Below, one piece after another: positions 42,620 to 52,209 of a stretch of DNA of 64,000 bases. The notes under the pieces were generated by a model. The model saw only the letters and a list, made by a program, of their open reading frames with translations, was not told where the DNA came from and made no database searches. The stretch comes from Oharaeibacter diazotrophicus (lineage in GTDB: Bacteria > Pseudomonadota > Alphaproteobacteria > Rhizobiales > Pleomorphomonadaceae). Made by a program: the position numbers and the translations under genes. The stretch spans positions 1,612,001-1,676,000 of the forward strand of contig NZ_SNXY01000006.1 in NCBI RefSeq assembly GCF_004362745.1. The letters run 5' to 3'. Position 1 is the first letter of the stretch. The number at the start of each line of letters is the position of its first letter.

Positions 42620-43313
42620 CGTCACGGATCCCAAGGCGAATCCGCACGGGGCGGACCATCCGGCCCGCGCGGGTTCCGACGAGCCTGCCGAGGGCCCCTT
42701 GCCGGCGCCTTAAGCCGGCGTCGGACCGAGCATTCTGCGAACATGGTTAATGCGGGTTAACCCTGCGGAAATCCGGTTGCGTATCAACCGAAACTGCAAT
42801 CCTCGTCTGCAGGGGCGACCGCGATCCGGGCACGACCGCGAGCGATCCGGCCGGCGGCCGTCCGGACGCGAAAAATGCAGGATGGTCAAGGATTTGTCCG
42901 ATGTTCCGATGGCCACCCGGCGCCGCCGGTCCCGCCGTGGCCGTGCCAACTCGGCACGGGTCGTGCGACCCGCGGGTTCGCGGCCGGTTTCGGCGACGGC
43001 CTCGGTGCCGGCGCTCGCGAGCCCGACCACGGACCCCGCATCTTCTGCGAAGAGGGTTAAGCGGCTGTTAAGAAGCCGGGCCGGAACCCGCCTGTTTCTT
43101 GTCCGGAAAGGCCCTTTGTGCCATTACCACGGGTGGGCGCCACAGTTTTTCGGGTCGTGGCGGACGGACACGGCGTCCGTTCCGCCCCGATCCAGAAGTG
43201 CCCCTTTCCGCGGCGGAGGCCACGACGCGGGAAGGCGGCGAAGCGGACGCCCCGCGTCGGTCCGACGTCGGGGATGCGGCCGGTTCGTAAGTCAGTACGG
43301 ACGCGAGGGGACC
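42620..43313. other. Long divergent region before the giant coiled-coil gene
   Basis: About 690 nt without a convincing gene. It has a GGGTTAACCC palindrome at 42754-42763 and a TTAA-N7-TTAA box at 43057. GAGGGG precedes the gpr ATG. Small open frames here have no family features. Confidence 0.5.
43057..43071 (+). promoter_or_regulatory. CtrA-type box upstream of gpr
   Basis: TTAA-GCGGCTG-TTAA followed by G; 243 nt before the ATG. Cell-cycle control of a growth-pole protein would make sense, but the distance is long. Confidence 0.4.
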
Positions 43314-46300
43314 ATGGCGAAGAACACCACGGTGAAGGATCCGGCGGAAGCGGCCCTCTCGGCCGTCGAGGAGGCGCTGAAGATCGACTTCGGCAACCTC
43401 GATCCCGCCCCGGGATCCACCGACGCCGACCTGTTCGGCGACACCCCCGCACCCGCTCCGGAGCCCGCCAAGCCCGCCGCCGCGGCGGCGCCGGCCGCCG
43501 CGCCCGAACCGGCCCCGGAGCCGGCCGAGGCGGCGCGGCCCGCGATCGCCCGCCCGCGCGCGCCGGCCAACGACGACCGCCGCTCGGTCTCAACCGTGCT
43601 CTACCAGCTGCAGCGCCGTCCCTCGAAGGCCCCCTTCGTGGTCGCCTTCGTCGCCTCGGCGGTCTGGGCCGCCGCCGGCGCCTGGATCGGCTCGCGCAGC
43701 CTCGCCGCGCCCGCCGGCGTCCAGGACGTCTCGGCCTTCCTCGCCCGTCCGGACACGCTGATGCTGGCCGGCGCCGTGGTGGCGCCGATCCTGTTCTTCT
43801 GGGCCTTCGCGGTGATGGTCTGGCGGGCGCAGGACATGCGCATCGCCGCCCGTTCTCTGACCGAGGTCGCCGTCCGTCTCGCCGAGCCGGAGCAGGTCGC
43901 CAAGGAGAACGTCGTCACGGTCGGCCAGGCGATCCGCCGCGAAGTCGCCGCGATGGGCGACGGCATCGAGCGCGCCCTCGCCCGCGCCAGCGAACTCGAG
44001 GTGCTGGTCCACAACGAGGTCGCCTCGCTGGAGCGCTCCTACACCGAGAACGAGATCCGCATCCGCAGCCTGATCGAGGAGCTGGTCACGCAGCGCGAGG
44101 CGGTCGTAACCAACGCCGAGCGCGTGCGCACCACCATCGCCGGCGCCCACCAGGGCCTCGCCGAGGAGCTGCGCAGCGCCGGCGAGGACCTGACCGGCCG
44201 CATCGAGGACACCGGCCGCTCGGTCACCCGCACGCTCGGCGACAAGGCCGAGGAGCTGACCCGTCTGTTCGACACCTCGGGTGCGACGCTGGCCGACCTC
44301 GTCGCCAAGCGCGGCGAGGACTACGTCGCCCGCCTCGAGACCACCGGCCGCGAGGTCTCCGAGCGCCTGACCACCGACACTGCCGCGTTCAACACCCGCC
44401 TCTCCGAGGCCGGCCGCAGCATCACCGACACCCTCGCCGTCCAGAGCGCCAGCCTGCTCGCCTCCCTGGCCGAGCAGCGCGAGACCTTCACCGCCAAGCT
44501 CGACGAGACCGGCACCGGCGTCGCCGCCGCCGTCACCGCCAAGGTCGACGCGCTCACCGGCACCCTCTCCCGCGAGGGCGAGCGGCTGACCTCGGCGGTC
44601 GCCGCGCAGACCACCGCCCTCGACGACATCCTCGGCACCCGCTCGCGCGAGATGGCGACCACGCTCGAGGCCCGCGCCGCCGAGCTGTCGTCGACCATCG
44701 CGGGCCAGACCGGCGACCTCGCCTTCACCCTCGCCCAGCGCACCGAGGAGTTGATCGAGACCCTCGGCGCCCGCACCGGCGAGATCGACGCGATCCTGAA
44801 CACCCGAACGGTCGAGCTGACCGCCGGCCTCGCCGCCCGCGTCGGCGAACTCGACGGCGCGCTGTCGAGCCGCAGCGCCGAGATCGCGGCCGCCGTCACC
44901 GCCGGCACCTCCGGCCTCGCCGAGACTCTGGCCGCCCGCACCGCGGAGATCACCGCCGCGGTCGCTGCCGGCACCCGCGCGCTCGACGACGGCGTCGCGG
45001 CCCGGACCGCCGAGTTCACCGCCACCCTCGGGACCCGCACGGGCGAGATCGTCGGCGCCATCGCCGCCGGCACCGAGGCGCTCGACGCCGGCGTCGCCGC
45101 CCGCACCGCCGCCTTCACCGCGGCCCTCGAGGCCCGCACCGGCGAGATCGTCGGCGCCATCGCAACCGGCACCGAGACGCTCGAGACCAACGTCGCCACC
45201 CGCGTCCGCGCGCTGGAATCGACCCTCGCGACGCAGACCGAGGCCCTCGGCGCCACCCTCGACCGTCGTGCCGCTGCGCTCGACGCCGCCCTCGCCGACC
45301 GCGCCGCGGCCCTCGACGGCACGGTGTCGGCCCGCACCGAGGCGCTGGTCTCGACGATCACCGGCCTCACCGGCGAGCTCGCCGGCACCCTCGCCGAGCG
45401 CGCCGGCGTCCTCGAGGACACGCTCGCCGGCGGCAGCGCCGCCCTCGCCGGCGCCCTCGAGACCCGCACCCGCGAACTCGGCGAGGACCTCGCCGGCCGC
45501 GCCCTCTCGATCGAGCGCCTGCTCACCGACCAGACCAACGCGATCGTGGTGTCCTTCGATACCCGCGCCGCCGTGCTCGAGCAGGCCCTCGACACCCGCA
45601 CCCGCGAGATGGACGAGACGCTGGCGCGCACCGCCGGTCAGGTCGAGACCGCCATCGTCGAGCGCACCCGCGGCGCCATCGAGATGCTGGAGCACACCGG
45701 CACCCGCTTCGCCGACGACATCGCCACCCGCGCCGCCGAACTGACCGCGGCGGTCGACCGCTCCGGCGCCGACGTCGGCGCCGCCATCGCCACCCGGGTC
45801 GACGAGATCGCCGGCGCCCTGCGCTCGACCGGCGAGTCGGTCCTGCTCGACCTCGCCATCCGCAGCGGCGAGATCACCGACCGTCTCGACGAGACCGGCA
45901 CCCGCATCACCGACGAGATCGCCACCCGCGGCACCGACCTCGTCAACCGCCTGACCCGCACCGGCGAGGACGTCCATCAGGCGATCTCCGTCGGCGGCGG
46001 CAGCCTCGCCGACCGCCTGTCCGAGACCGGCGGCGACATCGCCCGTCTGCTCGACGACCGCACCGGCGAGATCCGCCGCATCGTCGACGGCGCCACCCGC
46101 ACGGTCGAGACGGTGCTGTCGGTCGGCGGCGGCGACTTCACCGAGCGCCTCGCCACCATCGGCGGCGAGATCGCCCGCGCGATCGGCGCCCGCGGCGAGC
46201 GCCTCGCCGAGAGCCTGACCGTCACCGGCAACCGCATCGCCGGCCTGCTGGACGACCGCTCCGACAGCCTGACCACCAGCTTCGAGGCGCGCATCGCCGC

Positions 46301-49300
46301 CCTCGACGAGATCGTCAACGGCCGCGCCAAGGCGCTGGTCGACAGCCTGCTCGACCGCACCACCGAGATCGACGGCACGCTCGAGGGCCGCATCCGCGCC
46401 ATCGAGGAGGCGCTCGCCGCCCGCACCGCCGCCATCCAGGCTGCCCTCGGCACCGGCACCGCCGCGATCGAGGCCGCCCTCGCCGGCCGCGTCGACGGCC
46501 TCGCCGGCCTCATCGACCAGCGCGTCGCCGCCCTCGGCAGTACCATCGACGGCCGCTCGGCCGCCTTCGTCGGCGCCCTCGACGAGCGCACCGGCGCCTT
46601 CGTCGGCACCCTCGACAGCCGCACCGGCGCGATCGTCGAATCCTTCGACGACCGCACCAAGTCGATCCTGTCCTCGATCGAGAACCGCGCGGAGATCCTC
46701 TCGACCGCCCTCGCCGGCCAGCTCGAGACCTTCGACCGCACCGTCGGCACCCGCCTCGACGACGCCGCGACCAGCATCGCCGCCAAGGCGGACACGCTGA
46801 GCGAGACGCTCGACAAGCGCACCATGATGATCGACCAGGCGCTCGACACCCGCGCCCGTCAGATCACCGAGACCCTGGTCGCCCGCACCCGCGACCTCGC
46901 CCAGGCGTTCTCCTCGGGCCAGTCCGAGATGGCCGAGGCCATCGAGGGCCGCCTCGAGGTCGTCGCCAAGTCGTTGCAGCGGAAGACCGAGGAGTTCACC
47001 GAGACGCTCGCCGACAAGGTCGCCGAGATCAACGTCTCGCTGGGCGCCAAGGTGTTCGAGGTCGCCGAGACGCTCGACAACCGCTCCGCCGACCTGCAGC
47101 GCTCGCTGTCCGAGCGGCTCGGCACCATCGTCGGCACCCTCACCGGCGAGACCGAGACGGCGCGCGAGACCCTCGCCCGCGCGATCCTCGACGCGGTCGA
47201 CATCCTGGAGCGCGAGAGCGCCCGGGCCCGCGAGGAGATGGTCGGCGCCCTCGCCGGCGCGACCGAGAAGCTCGGCTCCGAATCCGAGCGCGCCCGCGCC
47301 CTGGTCGACGGCGCGCTGCGCGACGTCTCCGAGCGCATCGCGGCCGAGGCCGGCCGCGTCCGCGACGTCATGACCGCGTCCGCCGACCTCGTCGCCGGCC
47401 GCCTCGACAGCGAGACCGCCCGCAGCCGCGACACGCTCGCCGCCGCGGTCGAGGCCCTCGCCGGCAAGCTGGTCGACGAGACCGGCCGCGCCCGCGAGAT
47501 CCTCTCGACCATGCTCGACGGCGTCGGCGACAAGCTCGGCTCCGAGAGCGAGCGCGTCCGCGGCCTCGTGGTCGGGGCGATCGACGCCGCCGCCGCCCGC
47601 CTCGCCGAGGAGTCGCAGCGCACCGCCGTCGTGCTCGCCGCCACCGCCGAGGAGGCCGCTTCCCGCCTCGCCGCCGAGCGCGGCGATCTCCAGGGCGCCT
47701 TCGTCGCCACGCTCGACGCCACCACCGACCGGCTCGCCGCCGAGCGCGTCCGCACTCGCGACGCCCTCGCCGAGGCCGCCGACGAGACCGCCGCGCGTCT
47801 CGCCGCCGAGCGCGACCTCACCCGCGCCGCCCTCGCGGCCGCCACGGACGAGACCGCCCGCCGCCTCGCCGACGAGCGCGAGCGCACCCACGCCGCCCTC
47901 GCCGCGACGGTCGACGAAACCGCCGAGCGCCTCGGTGCCGAGCGCCTGCGTACCCACGAGGCGCTCACGGCCAGCGTCGACGAGACCGCCGACCGGCTCG
48001 CCGCCGAGCGGGACCGCACCCGCGACATCCTCGCCGGCGCGGTCGAGGACACCGCGGCCCGCCTCGCCGCCGAACGCGACCGCACCCGCGTCGCGCTGGT
48101 CGCGGCCATCGACGAGACCGCCGACCGTCTGGCCGGCGAGCGCGAGCGCAACCGCGAGGCGCTGATCGACGGCGCCGACGGCTTCGCCGCGGCGATCGCC
48201 GCCGAGCGCGACCGCACTCGTGCCCTCTTGACGGAGCTCGCGACTTCGATCTCCTCCGCCCTCACCGGCGAGAGCGAGAAGGCCCGCGCGATCGTGGAGG
48301 CCACCGTCGCCGACGTCGCCGGCCGCCTCGGCGGCGAGAGCGAGCGCGTCCGCGCCACCGTGGTCGGCACCGTGGAGGAAGTCAGCGGCCGCCTGATCGC
48401 CGAGAGCGAGAAGGCCCGCGCCGCGCTGGTCGCCTCGCTCGACGAGGCCACCGACCGCCTGTCCGGCGAGAGCGCCCGCGTCCGCTCCAACATCATCGGC
48501 GCCGCCGAGGACATCACCTGGAGGCTGTCGACCGAGAGCGAGAAGCAGGCGAGCCAGCTCGAGAGCGCCATCGACGCCGCGACCCGGCGGATCCAGGAGG
48601 CCTCGACGCTGCTCGAGTCCGCCCTGCTCGACCGCACCGCGAAGGCCGCCGACGAGCTCGACGTCCGCTCCGAGCGCCTCGCCGCCCTGCTCACCGCCCG
48701 CCTGTCCGAGCTCGGCGAGCTCATCGACGGCCGCGGCGGCGAACTCGCCCGCTCGTTCCTCTCCGGCACGCGCAGCCTGACCGACATCGTCGACAACCGC
48801 GGCGACGAGATCGCCGCCAAGGTCCGCGGTGCCGCCAACGACGTGCTGGCCGCACTCGCCGACGGTGGCGAGGGCGTCAGCCGGGCGATCGCCGAGCGTG
48901 GTCAGGAGACCTCGCGCACCCTCGCCGCGACCTCGCGCACTCTCCTGTCGACCCTCGACGAGCAGGGTCGTTCGGTGGTCGCCGCGCTGGACAGCACCAA
49001 CGCCCGCGTCAAGGACGACGTTTCCTCGATCCTCGACCAGCTCGACCGCTCCAACCGCGCGCTCCAGACCATCCTGGAGCAGGCCGGCGGCAGCCTGTCG
49101 CGCATCGAGCGCAGCCTCGCCCAGCAGACCGGCGACTTCCGCTCGGTGATCGACCGCGTGGTCGACGACACCGCGGAATCGACCCGCGCGATCGCCGACA
49201 ACGTCGGCACGCTGAAGTCGGTCTCCACCGACGTGCTCGGCGAGATCGCCCGCATCGCCGCCCGCTTCGGCGAGCAGACCCAGGCGGTGCAGACCGCGGG

Positions 49301-50570
49301 CTCGGCGCTCGCCGCCGCGGCCGGCGGCTTCGAGGGCGTCGTCGACGAGCGCCGCGGCGCGCTCGAGCGGATCGCCGCCACCCTCGCCGACAAGAGCGGC
49401 AAGGTGGAGGACGCCATGCGCGGCTTCTCCGCCCTGATCAAGGACACCCTCGACACCGCCGAGCGCCGCGCCCGCGACGTCGGCATGCTGCTCGCCCGCA
49501 GCGCCGAGACGGCGGCGACCTCGGTCACCGAGCAGATCCAGTCGCTCGGCGTCACCGCGGAGCTCGAGGGCGAGAAGACCAAGGAGGCCGTCGAGCGGCT
49601 GCGCGAGCGGCTGGTCGCCGAGATCGACGCCTCGATCGGCGGCGCGGTCGACCGCTTCGCCGAGACCGCCGAGGAGATGCGCAAGGCGACCCGCGCCGTC
49701 AGCCGCGAACTCGAGGAGATCCGCGAGGAGATCGGCCGCGGCGTGCTCGACCTGCCGCAGGAGACCAGCCAGCACGCCGCCGCGATGCGTCGCGTCGTCA
49801 GCGAGCAGATCAAGGCGCTGAACGAGCTCGGCGAGATCGCCGCCCGCCACGCGGCGTCGAGCGAGGCTTCGGGCAGTCGCGGCCGCCCGTCCGCCTCGTC
49901 CGGCGGCACAGCGGTGCTGGAGGCCCCGCGCCCTGCCCCGCGTCCGCAGGCCCCCGCCGCGCCCGAGCGGGCGCCGGTCGAGCGGCCCGCCGCCGTCGAG
50001 CGTGCCCCGGTCGAGCGTCCGCAGGCCGAGCGGCCCTCGATCGAGCCCTACGCCTTCCCGGCCGAACCGCGCCGTGCCGAGCCGCAGCGCCCGGCCGAGG
50101 GTGGCCGCGAGCGCGGCTGGATCGCCGATCTCCTGCGCCGCGTCGCCGCCGACGAGGGTCGCGAGCAGGAGGCCCCGGCCCGGGGCGGCGAGCCGCGTCC
50201 GGTCGAGCCGCCGCGCAACGCCGGCCACACCATCGAGAGCCTGAACTCGCTCTCGGTCGACATCGCGCGGGCGATCGACAACGAGGCCTTCGTCGACCTC
50301 TGGAACCGCTACCGTCGCGGCGAGACCCACGTCTTCACCCGCCGGCTCTACACCCTCCAGGGCCAGCAGACGTTCGACGAGATCCGTCGCAAGTACCAGC
50401 GCGACGGCGAGTTCCGCGCCGCGGTGGACCGCTACATCGACCACTTCCGGGCGCTCTACGACGACGCCGTCCGCAAGGATCCCGAGGGCGCCCTCGCGCT
50501 CGGCTACCTCAACTCCGACACCGGCAAGGTCTACACCATGCTGGCGCACGCGAGCGGCAAGCTGGGCTGA
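43314..50570 (+). CDS. gpr: Giant polar growth-ring-like coiled-coil protein (GPR/RgsE-like)
   Basis: 2,418 residues. Layout: acidic/Ala-Pro-rich start (1-100), two transmembrane helices (about 105-126 and 147-169), helical linker, 91 gapless 11-residue repeats (276-1276), 22 gapless 22-residue repeats (1279-1762), further helix to about 2195, a Pro/Glu/Arg-rich linker, and a compact C-terminal domain (SLNSLSVDIARAIDNEAF to the end). This matches the Agrobacterium growth pole ring protein (Sinorhizobium RgsE), a very large apolipoprotein-like membrane protein organising polar growth. Identity is by architecture, size and taxon; orthology is not proven. A strong terminator follows. Confidence 0.8.
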   Translation: MAKNTTVKDPAEAALSAVEEALKIDFGNLDPAPGSTDADLFGDTPAPAPEPAKPAAAAAPAAAPEPAPEPAEAARPAIARPRAPANDDRRSVSTVLYQLQRRPSKAPFVVAFVASAVWAAAGAWIGSRSLAAPAGVQDVSAFLARPDTLMLAGAVVAPILFFWAFAVMVWRAQDMRIAARSLTEVAVRLAEPEQVAKENVVTVGQAIRREVAAMGDGIERALARASELEVLVHNEVASLERSYTENEIRIRSLIEELVTQREAVVTNAERVRTTIAGAHQGLAEELRSAGEDLTGRIEDTGRSVTRTLGDKAEELTRLFDTSGATLADLVAKRGEDYVARLETTGREVSERLTTDTAAFNTRLSEAGRSITDTLAVQSASLLASLAEQRETFTAKLDETGTGVAAAVTAKVDALTGTLSREGERLTSAVAAQTTALDDILGTRSREMATTLEARAAELSSTIAGQTGDLAFTLAQRTEELIETLGARTGEIDAILNTRTVELTAGLAARVGELDGALSSRSAEIAAAVTAGTSGLAETLAARTAEITAAVAAGTRALDDGVAARTAEFTATLGTRTGEIVGAIAAGTEALDAGVAARTAAFTAALEARTGEIVGAIATGTETLETNVATRVRALESTLATQTEALGATLDRRAAALDAALADRAAALDGTVSARTEALVSTITGLTGELAGTLAERAGVLEDTLAGGSAALAGALETRTRELGEDLAGRALSIERLLTDQTNAIVVSFDTRAAVLEQALDTRTREMDETLARTAGQVETAIVERTRGAIEMLEHTGTRFADDIATRAAELTAAVDRSGADVGAAIATRVDEIAGALRSTGESVLLDLAIRSGEITDRLDETGTRITDEIATRGTDLVNRLTRTGEDVHQAISVGGGSLADRLSETGGDIARLLDDRTGEIRRIVDGATRTVETVLSVGGGDFTERLATIGGEIARAIGARGERLAESLTVTGNRIAGLLDDRSDSLTTSFEARIAALDEIVNGRAKALVDSLLDRTTEIDGTLEGRIRAIEEALAARTAAIQAALGTGTAAIEAALAGRVDGLAGLIDQRVAALGSTIDGRSAAFVGALDERTGAFVGTLDSRTGAIVESFDDRTKSILSSIENRAEILSTALAGQLETFDRTVGTRLDDAATSIAAKADTLSETLDKRTMMIDQALDTRARQITETLVARTRDLAQAFSSGQSEMAEAIEGRLEVVAKSLQRKTEEFTETLADKVAEINVSLGAKVFEVAETLDNRSADLQRSLSERLGTIVGTLTGETETARETLARAILDAVDILERESARAREEMVGALAGATEKLGSESERARALVDGALRDVSERIAAEAGRVRDVMTASADLVAGRLDSETARSRDTLAAAVEALAGKLVDETGRAREILSTMLDGVGDKLGSESERVRGLVVGAIDAAAARLAEESQRTAVVLAATAEEAASRLAAERGDLQGAFVATLDATTDRLAAERVRTRDALAEAADETAARLAAERDLTRAALAAATDETARRLADERERTHAALAATVDETAERLGAERLRTHEALTASVDETADRLAAERDRTRDILAGAVEDTAARLAAERDRTRVALVAAIDETADRLAGERERNREALIDGADGFAAAIAAERDRTRALLTELATSISSALTGESEKARAIVEATVADVAGRLGGESERVRATVVGTVEEVSGRLIAESEKARAALVASLDEATDRLSGESARVRSNIIGAAEDITWRLSTESEKQASQLESAIDAATRRIQEASTLLESALLDRTAKAADELDVRSERLAALLTARLSELGELIDGRGGELARSFLSGTRSLTDIVDNRGDEIAAKVRGAANDVLAALADGGEGVSRAIAERGQETSRTLAATSRTLLSTLDEQGRSVVAALDSTNARVKDDVSSILDQLDRSNRALQTILEQAGGSLSRIERSLAQQTGDFRSVIDRVVDDTAESTRAIADNVGTLKSVSTDVLGEIARIAARFGEQTQAVQTAGSALAAAAGGFEGVVDERRGALERIAATLADKSGKVEDAMRGFSALIKDTLDTAERRARDVGMLLARSAETAATSVTEQIQSLGVTAELEGEKTKEAVERLRERLVAEIDASIGGAVDRFAETAEEMRKATRAVSRELEEIREEIGRGVLDLPQETSQHAAAMRRVVSEQIKALNELGEIAARHAASSEASGSRGRPSASSGGTAVLEAPRPAPRPQAPAAPERAPVERPAAVERAPVERPQAERPSIEPYAFPAEPRRAEPQRPAEGGRERGWIADLLRRVAADEGREQEAPARGGEPRPVEPPRNAGHTIESLNSLSVDIARAIDNEAFVDLWNRYRRGETHVFTRRLYTLQGQQTFDEIRRKYQRDGEFRAAVDRYIDHFRALYDDAVRKDPEGALALGYLNSDTGKVYTMLAHASGKLG
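44139..47141 (+). repeat. 91 tandem hendecads in gpr
   Basis: Residues 276-1276 divide into exactly 91 consecutive 11-mers (1,001 residues) of the type AARTAEITAAV, DDRTGEIRRIV, EGRIRAIEEAL. Position 11 is L, I, V or F in all 91; position 7 is usually aliphatic; position 3 is often R. Confidence 0.9.
47148..48599 (+). repeat. 22 tandem 22-residue repeats in gpr
   Basis: After a two-residue (TG) phase shift, residues 1279-1762 are 22 gapless 22-mers such as ERDRTRDILAGAVEDTAARL plus AA. Nearly every unit starts E-x-x-R/K. The length equals the apolipoprotein A-I repeat. Confidence 0.9.
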
Positions 50571-50611
50571 CGCCGACGGGCGGGCGACCGCCCTCCCGCG
50601 AGACGACCGAA

Positions 50612-50645
50612 GGGGCGCGGATCCGAGGGATCCGCGCCCCTTTTC
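50612..50645 (+). terminator. Terminator of gpr
   Basis: GGGGCGCGGATCC-GAG-GGATCCGCGCCCC, a 13-bp perfect stem, followed by TTTT; 41 nt after the stop. Confidence 0.93.
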
Positions 50646-50870
50646 CGTGTCGTGGACCCTGCGTCGACCGGCCCCGACGCCTCCGTCGACGGCGCGCGCG
50701 GCAGGGCGTGGACGGGGTGACGCCCGCCCGTGGTCGGCGGCGGGAAGCGGGTCGTCACATGGCTCCCGGTGGGCGGGACGTTGGAGACCTTGGCGAGCTG
50801 CGTATGGTCTGCTCCGCGGGCTCGGAAATGTTTCCGATACTCCCTAGGACCACTGCATCGGCGAGAAGCC

Positions 50871-51105
50871 GTTTGCGTATACACCATAGATGAATGCGTA
50901 AAATTCACGTTCCCTCAAAAATTCGTCACTAACAATGTGAGAACATATTAAGAACATACAGCTTTATTGTCTGACTAGTTGGGATCGTAAGGGGAACAAT
51001 AGGGAAAGTATCCCATGAATAGCCAAGGTGTTTCCAAATCTTCTAATACACCGCAAGATGCCTTGATTAAATTGCAATTCATCGACAATAACCACCGATG
51101 CGCGA
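50871..51105. other. AT-rich island
   Basis: Composition falls abruptly: counting two 60-nt blocks gives 22 of 60 and 25 of 60 G+C, against roughly 70% around. It contains no clear complete gene. This may be a remnant of transferred DNA or a structured regulatory region. Confidence 0.6.
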
Positions 51106-51278
51106 GTCCACGTCAGACAGTTGCGAAGAGGATCCCCGGGCCGAAGAGCGGTCGCCGCGCGGCCGGGCACGTCGAGGGCGGCGCGGCGTGGCGGGAACGA
51201 TCGCTGCAACCGCTGGCACGAGGCAGTCGCGGGCGGAGGGTGATCCGGGCGGGCTTCCCCTCGCACGAAGTCCGGTAG
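51015..51278 (+). CDS. Small hypothetical frame crossing the AT-rich/GC-rich border
   Basis: 87 codons starting MNSQGVSKSSNTPQDALIKL, with AGGGA 8 nt before the ATG. The first about 30 residues have normal composition and AT-rich codons. After that the frame becomes Arg/Gly-rich as in random GC-rich DNA. It may be the 5' end of a truncated gene or chance. No family recognised. Confidence 0.2.
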   Translation: MNSQGVSKSSNTPQDALIKLQFIDNNHRCASPRQTVAKRIPGPKSGRRAAGHVEGGAAWRERSLQPLARGSRGRRVIRAGFPSHEVR

Positions 51279-51462
51279 GCCTTCCGACGCAAGTCGATCG
51301 CCCCGCTGCCGGCCGCGGGCCGGCCGACCGGGCCGGGCATCGGCGGCCGGACGGACGGCGCGACTTGCCGAGCCCGCGTCCGGCCGGGCCGAGGCGGATG
51401 AACCGGAACCGCACACGAGGTCCCGGCAGCCCGGGCCCCAGCCGGACGGGCGTCATGACGAT

Positions 51463-51498
51463 CTCGTAAAGTCCCGACTCTTCGGGACTTTACGAGAC
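51463..51498. repeat. Perfect 16-bp inverted repeat
   Basis: TCTCGTAAAGTCCCGA-CTCT-TCGGGACTTTACGAGA. Related in sequence to the hairpin at 51537. Confidence 0.85.
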
Positions 51499-51536
51499 TT
51501 CGGCCATCCGGCCCGCGCCCGGTCGGGCGCCTCTCG

Positions 51537-51575
51537 CCCGCAAAGCTCCGACCAAAGGTCGGAACTTTGCGGGCT
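51537..51575 (-). terminator. 18-bp hairpin after the lipoprotein gene
   Basis: GCCCGCAAAGCTCCGACC-AAA-GGTCGGAACTTTGCGGGC, one C-A mismatch. It starts 5 nt beyond the stop at 51581 and is probably the terminator of the mla-like operon. Confidence 0.7.
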
Positions 51576-51580
51576 CGGTC

Positions 51581-52195
51581 TCAGATCAGGCCGGCGGTCC
51601 AGACCACCACGTCGGTGAGCGCGCGGTCGGCGGCGGCGTCGAGCGCCCGCACCACGGCGTCGGCGGCGTCGCTGCCCGCGGGCACGACGGCGTCGAACAC
51701 CTTGGTCGCCTTGACCTTGCCGGTGCGGTCGTCGAGCAGCTTGACGCCGAGCGCGACGTGGGCGGAGCGGCCCTGCGAGACGTCGAGCTCGAAGGCGCGG
51801 ATGTCGACGATGACCTGATAGTCGATCGCGAGGCTCTCGCCGGGCCGGCCGACCTTCGCCCGCCCGGAATTCTCGAAGGCGCGCACCAGCTTGGTCTGCA
51901 CCAGCGAGGGCAGTTCGTCGCTCCAGGTCGCGCCCGGATAATAGGACAGCTTGCCGACCGGCTCGCGCACCACGATGCGGGCCGAGCCGAGCGCGTCGAT
52001 CGCGGTCGGCAGCGGCACCAGCAGTTGCCGGGCGGTGCCGGTCCTCAGGCCGGCGAAGTCGGTCGGCGCCGAGATGTCGTAGATCGCCGGCGGCTTGGCG
52101 CCGCCGAGGCTGGCGCAGCCCGCGAGCGCGAGCGCCAGGGCGAAGGCCGGGGCGAGCCGGCGGGCGATGGACGGGGCGGGACGGCGGTCGGACAC
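51581..52195 (-). CDS. ABC-transport auxiliary lipoprotein
   Basis: 204 residues from GTG 52195. Lipobox LAGC with Cys27, then YDISAPTDF and LLVPLPTAIDALGSARIVVRE, the ABC-transport auxiliary component (PqiC/YmbA-like) fold. It is predicted to be an outer-membrane lipoprotein working with the MlaD-type protein encoded 14 nt upstream in the operon. Last gene of the operon. Confidence 0.85.
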   Translation of the reverse strand: MSDRRPAPSIARRLAPAFALALALAGCASLGGAKPPAIYDISAPTDFAGLRTGTARQLLVPLPTAIDALGSARIVVREPVGKLSYYPGATWSDELPSLVQTKLVRAFENSGRAKVGRPGESLAIDYQVIVDIRAFELDVSQGRSAHVALGVKLLDDRTGKVKATKVFDAVVPAGSDAADAVVRALDAAADRALTDVVVWTAGLI

Positions 52196-52209
52196 GTCGG
52201 TACCTCTCG

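Noticed and set aside
42747-42760. Two TTAA motifs before the HPt and gpr genes as a CtrA box
   Set aside because: The spacer is 6 nt, not 7.
42875-43060. Small frame in the gpr upstream region
   Set aside because: No ribosome site, no family features, composition like random GC-rich DNA.
47148-48599. 66-bp periodic DNA resembling a repeat array or CRISPR
   Set aside because: Units are gapless, coding and diverged at third positions; no identical repeats with unique spacers are present.
43590-50549. A 2,300-codon minus-strand frame opposite the giant coiled-coil gene
   Set aside because: It is the mirror of GC-rich codons; the Gly/Ala/Val/Asp repeats only reflect the sense repeats, whose hydrophobic phasing is intact on the plus strand.
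43118-50893. A second long plus-strand frame in gpr
   Set aside because: Arg/His/Pro-rich shadow without membrane helices or domain features; the true frame has both.
51098-51469. Frame of 123 codons in the gap before the lipoprotein gene
   Set aside because: Arg/Pro/Gly-rich without any motif; overlaps other equally poor frames on both strands.
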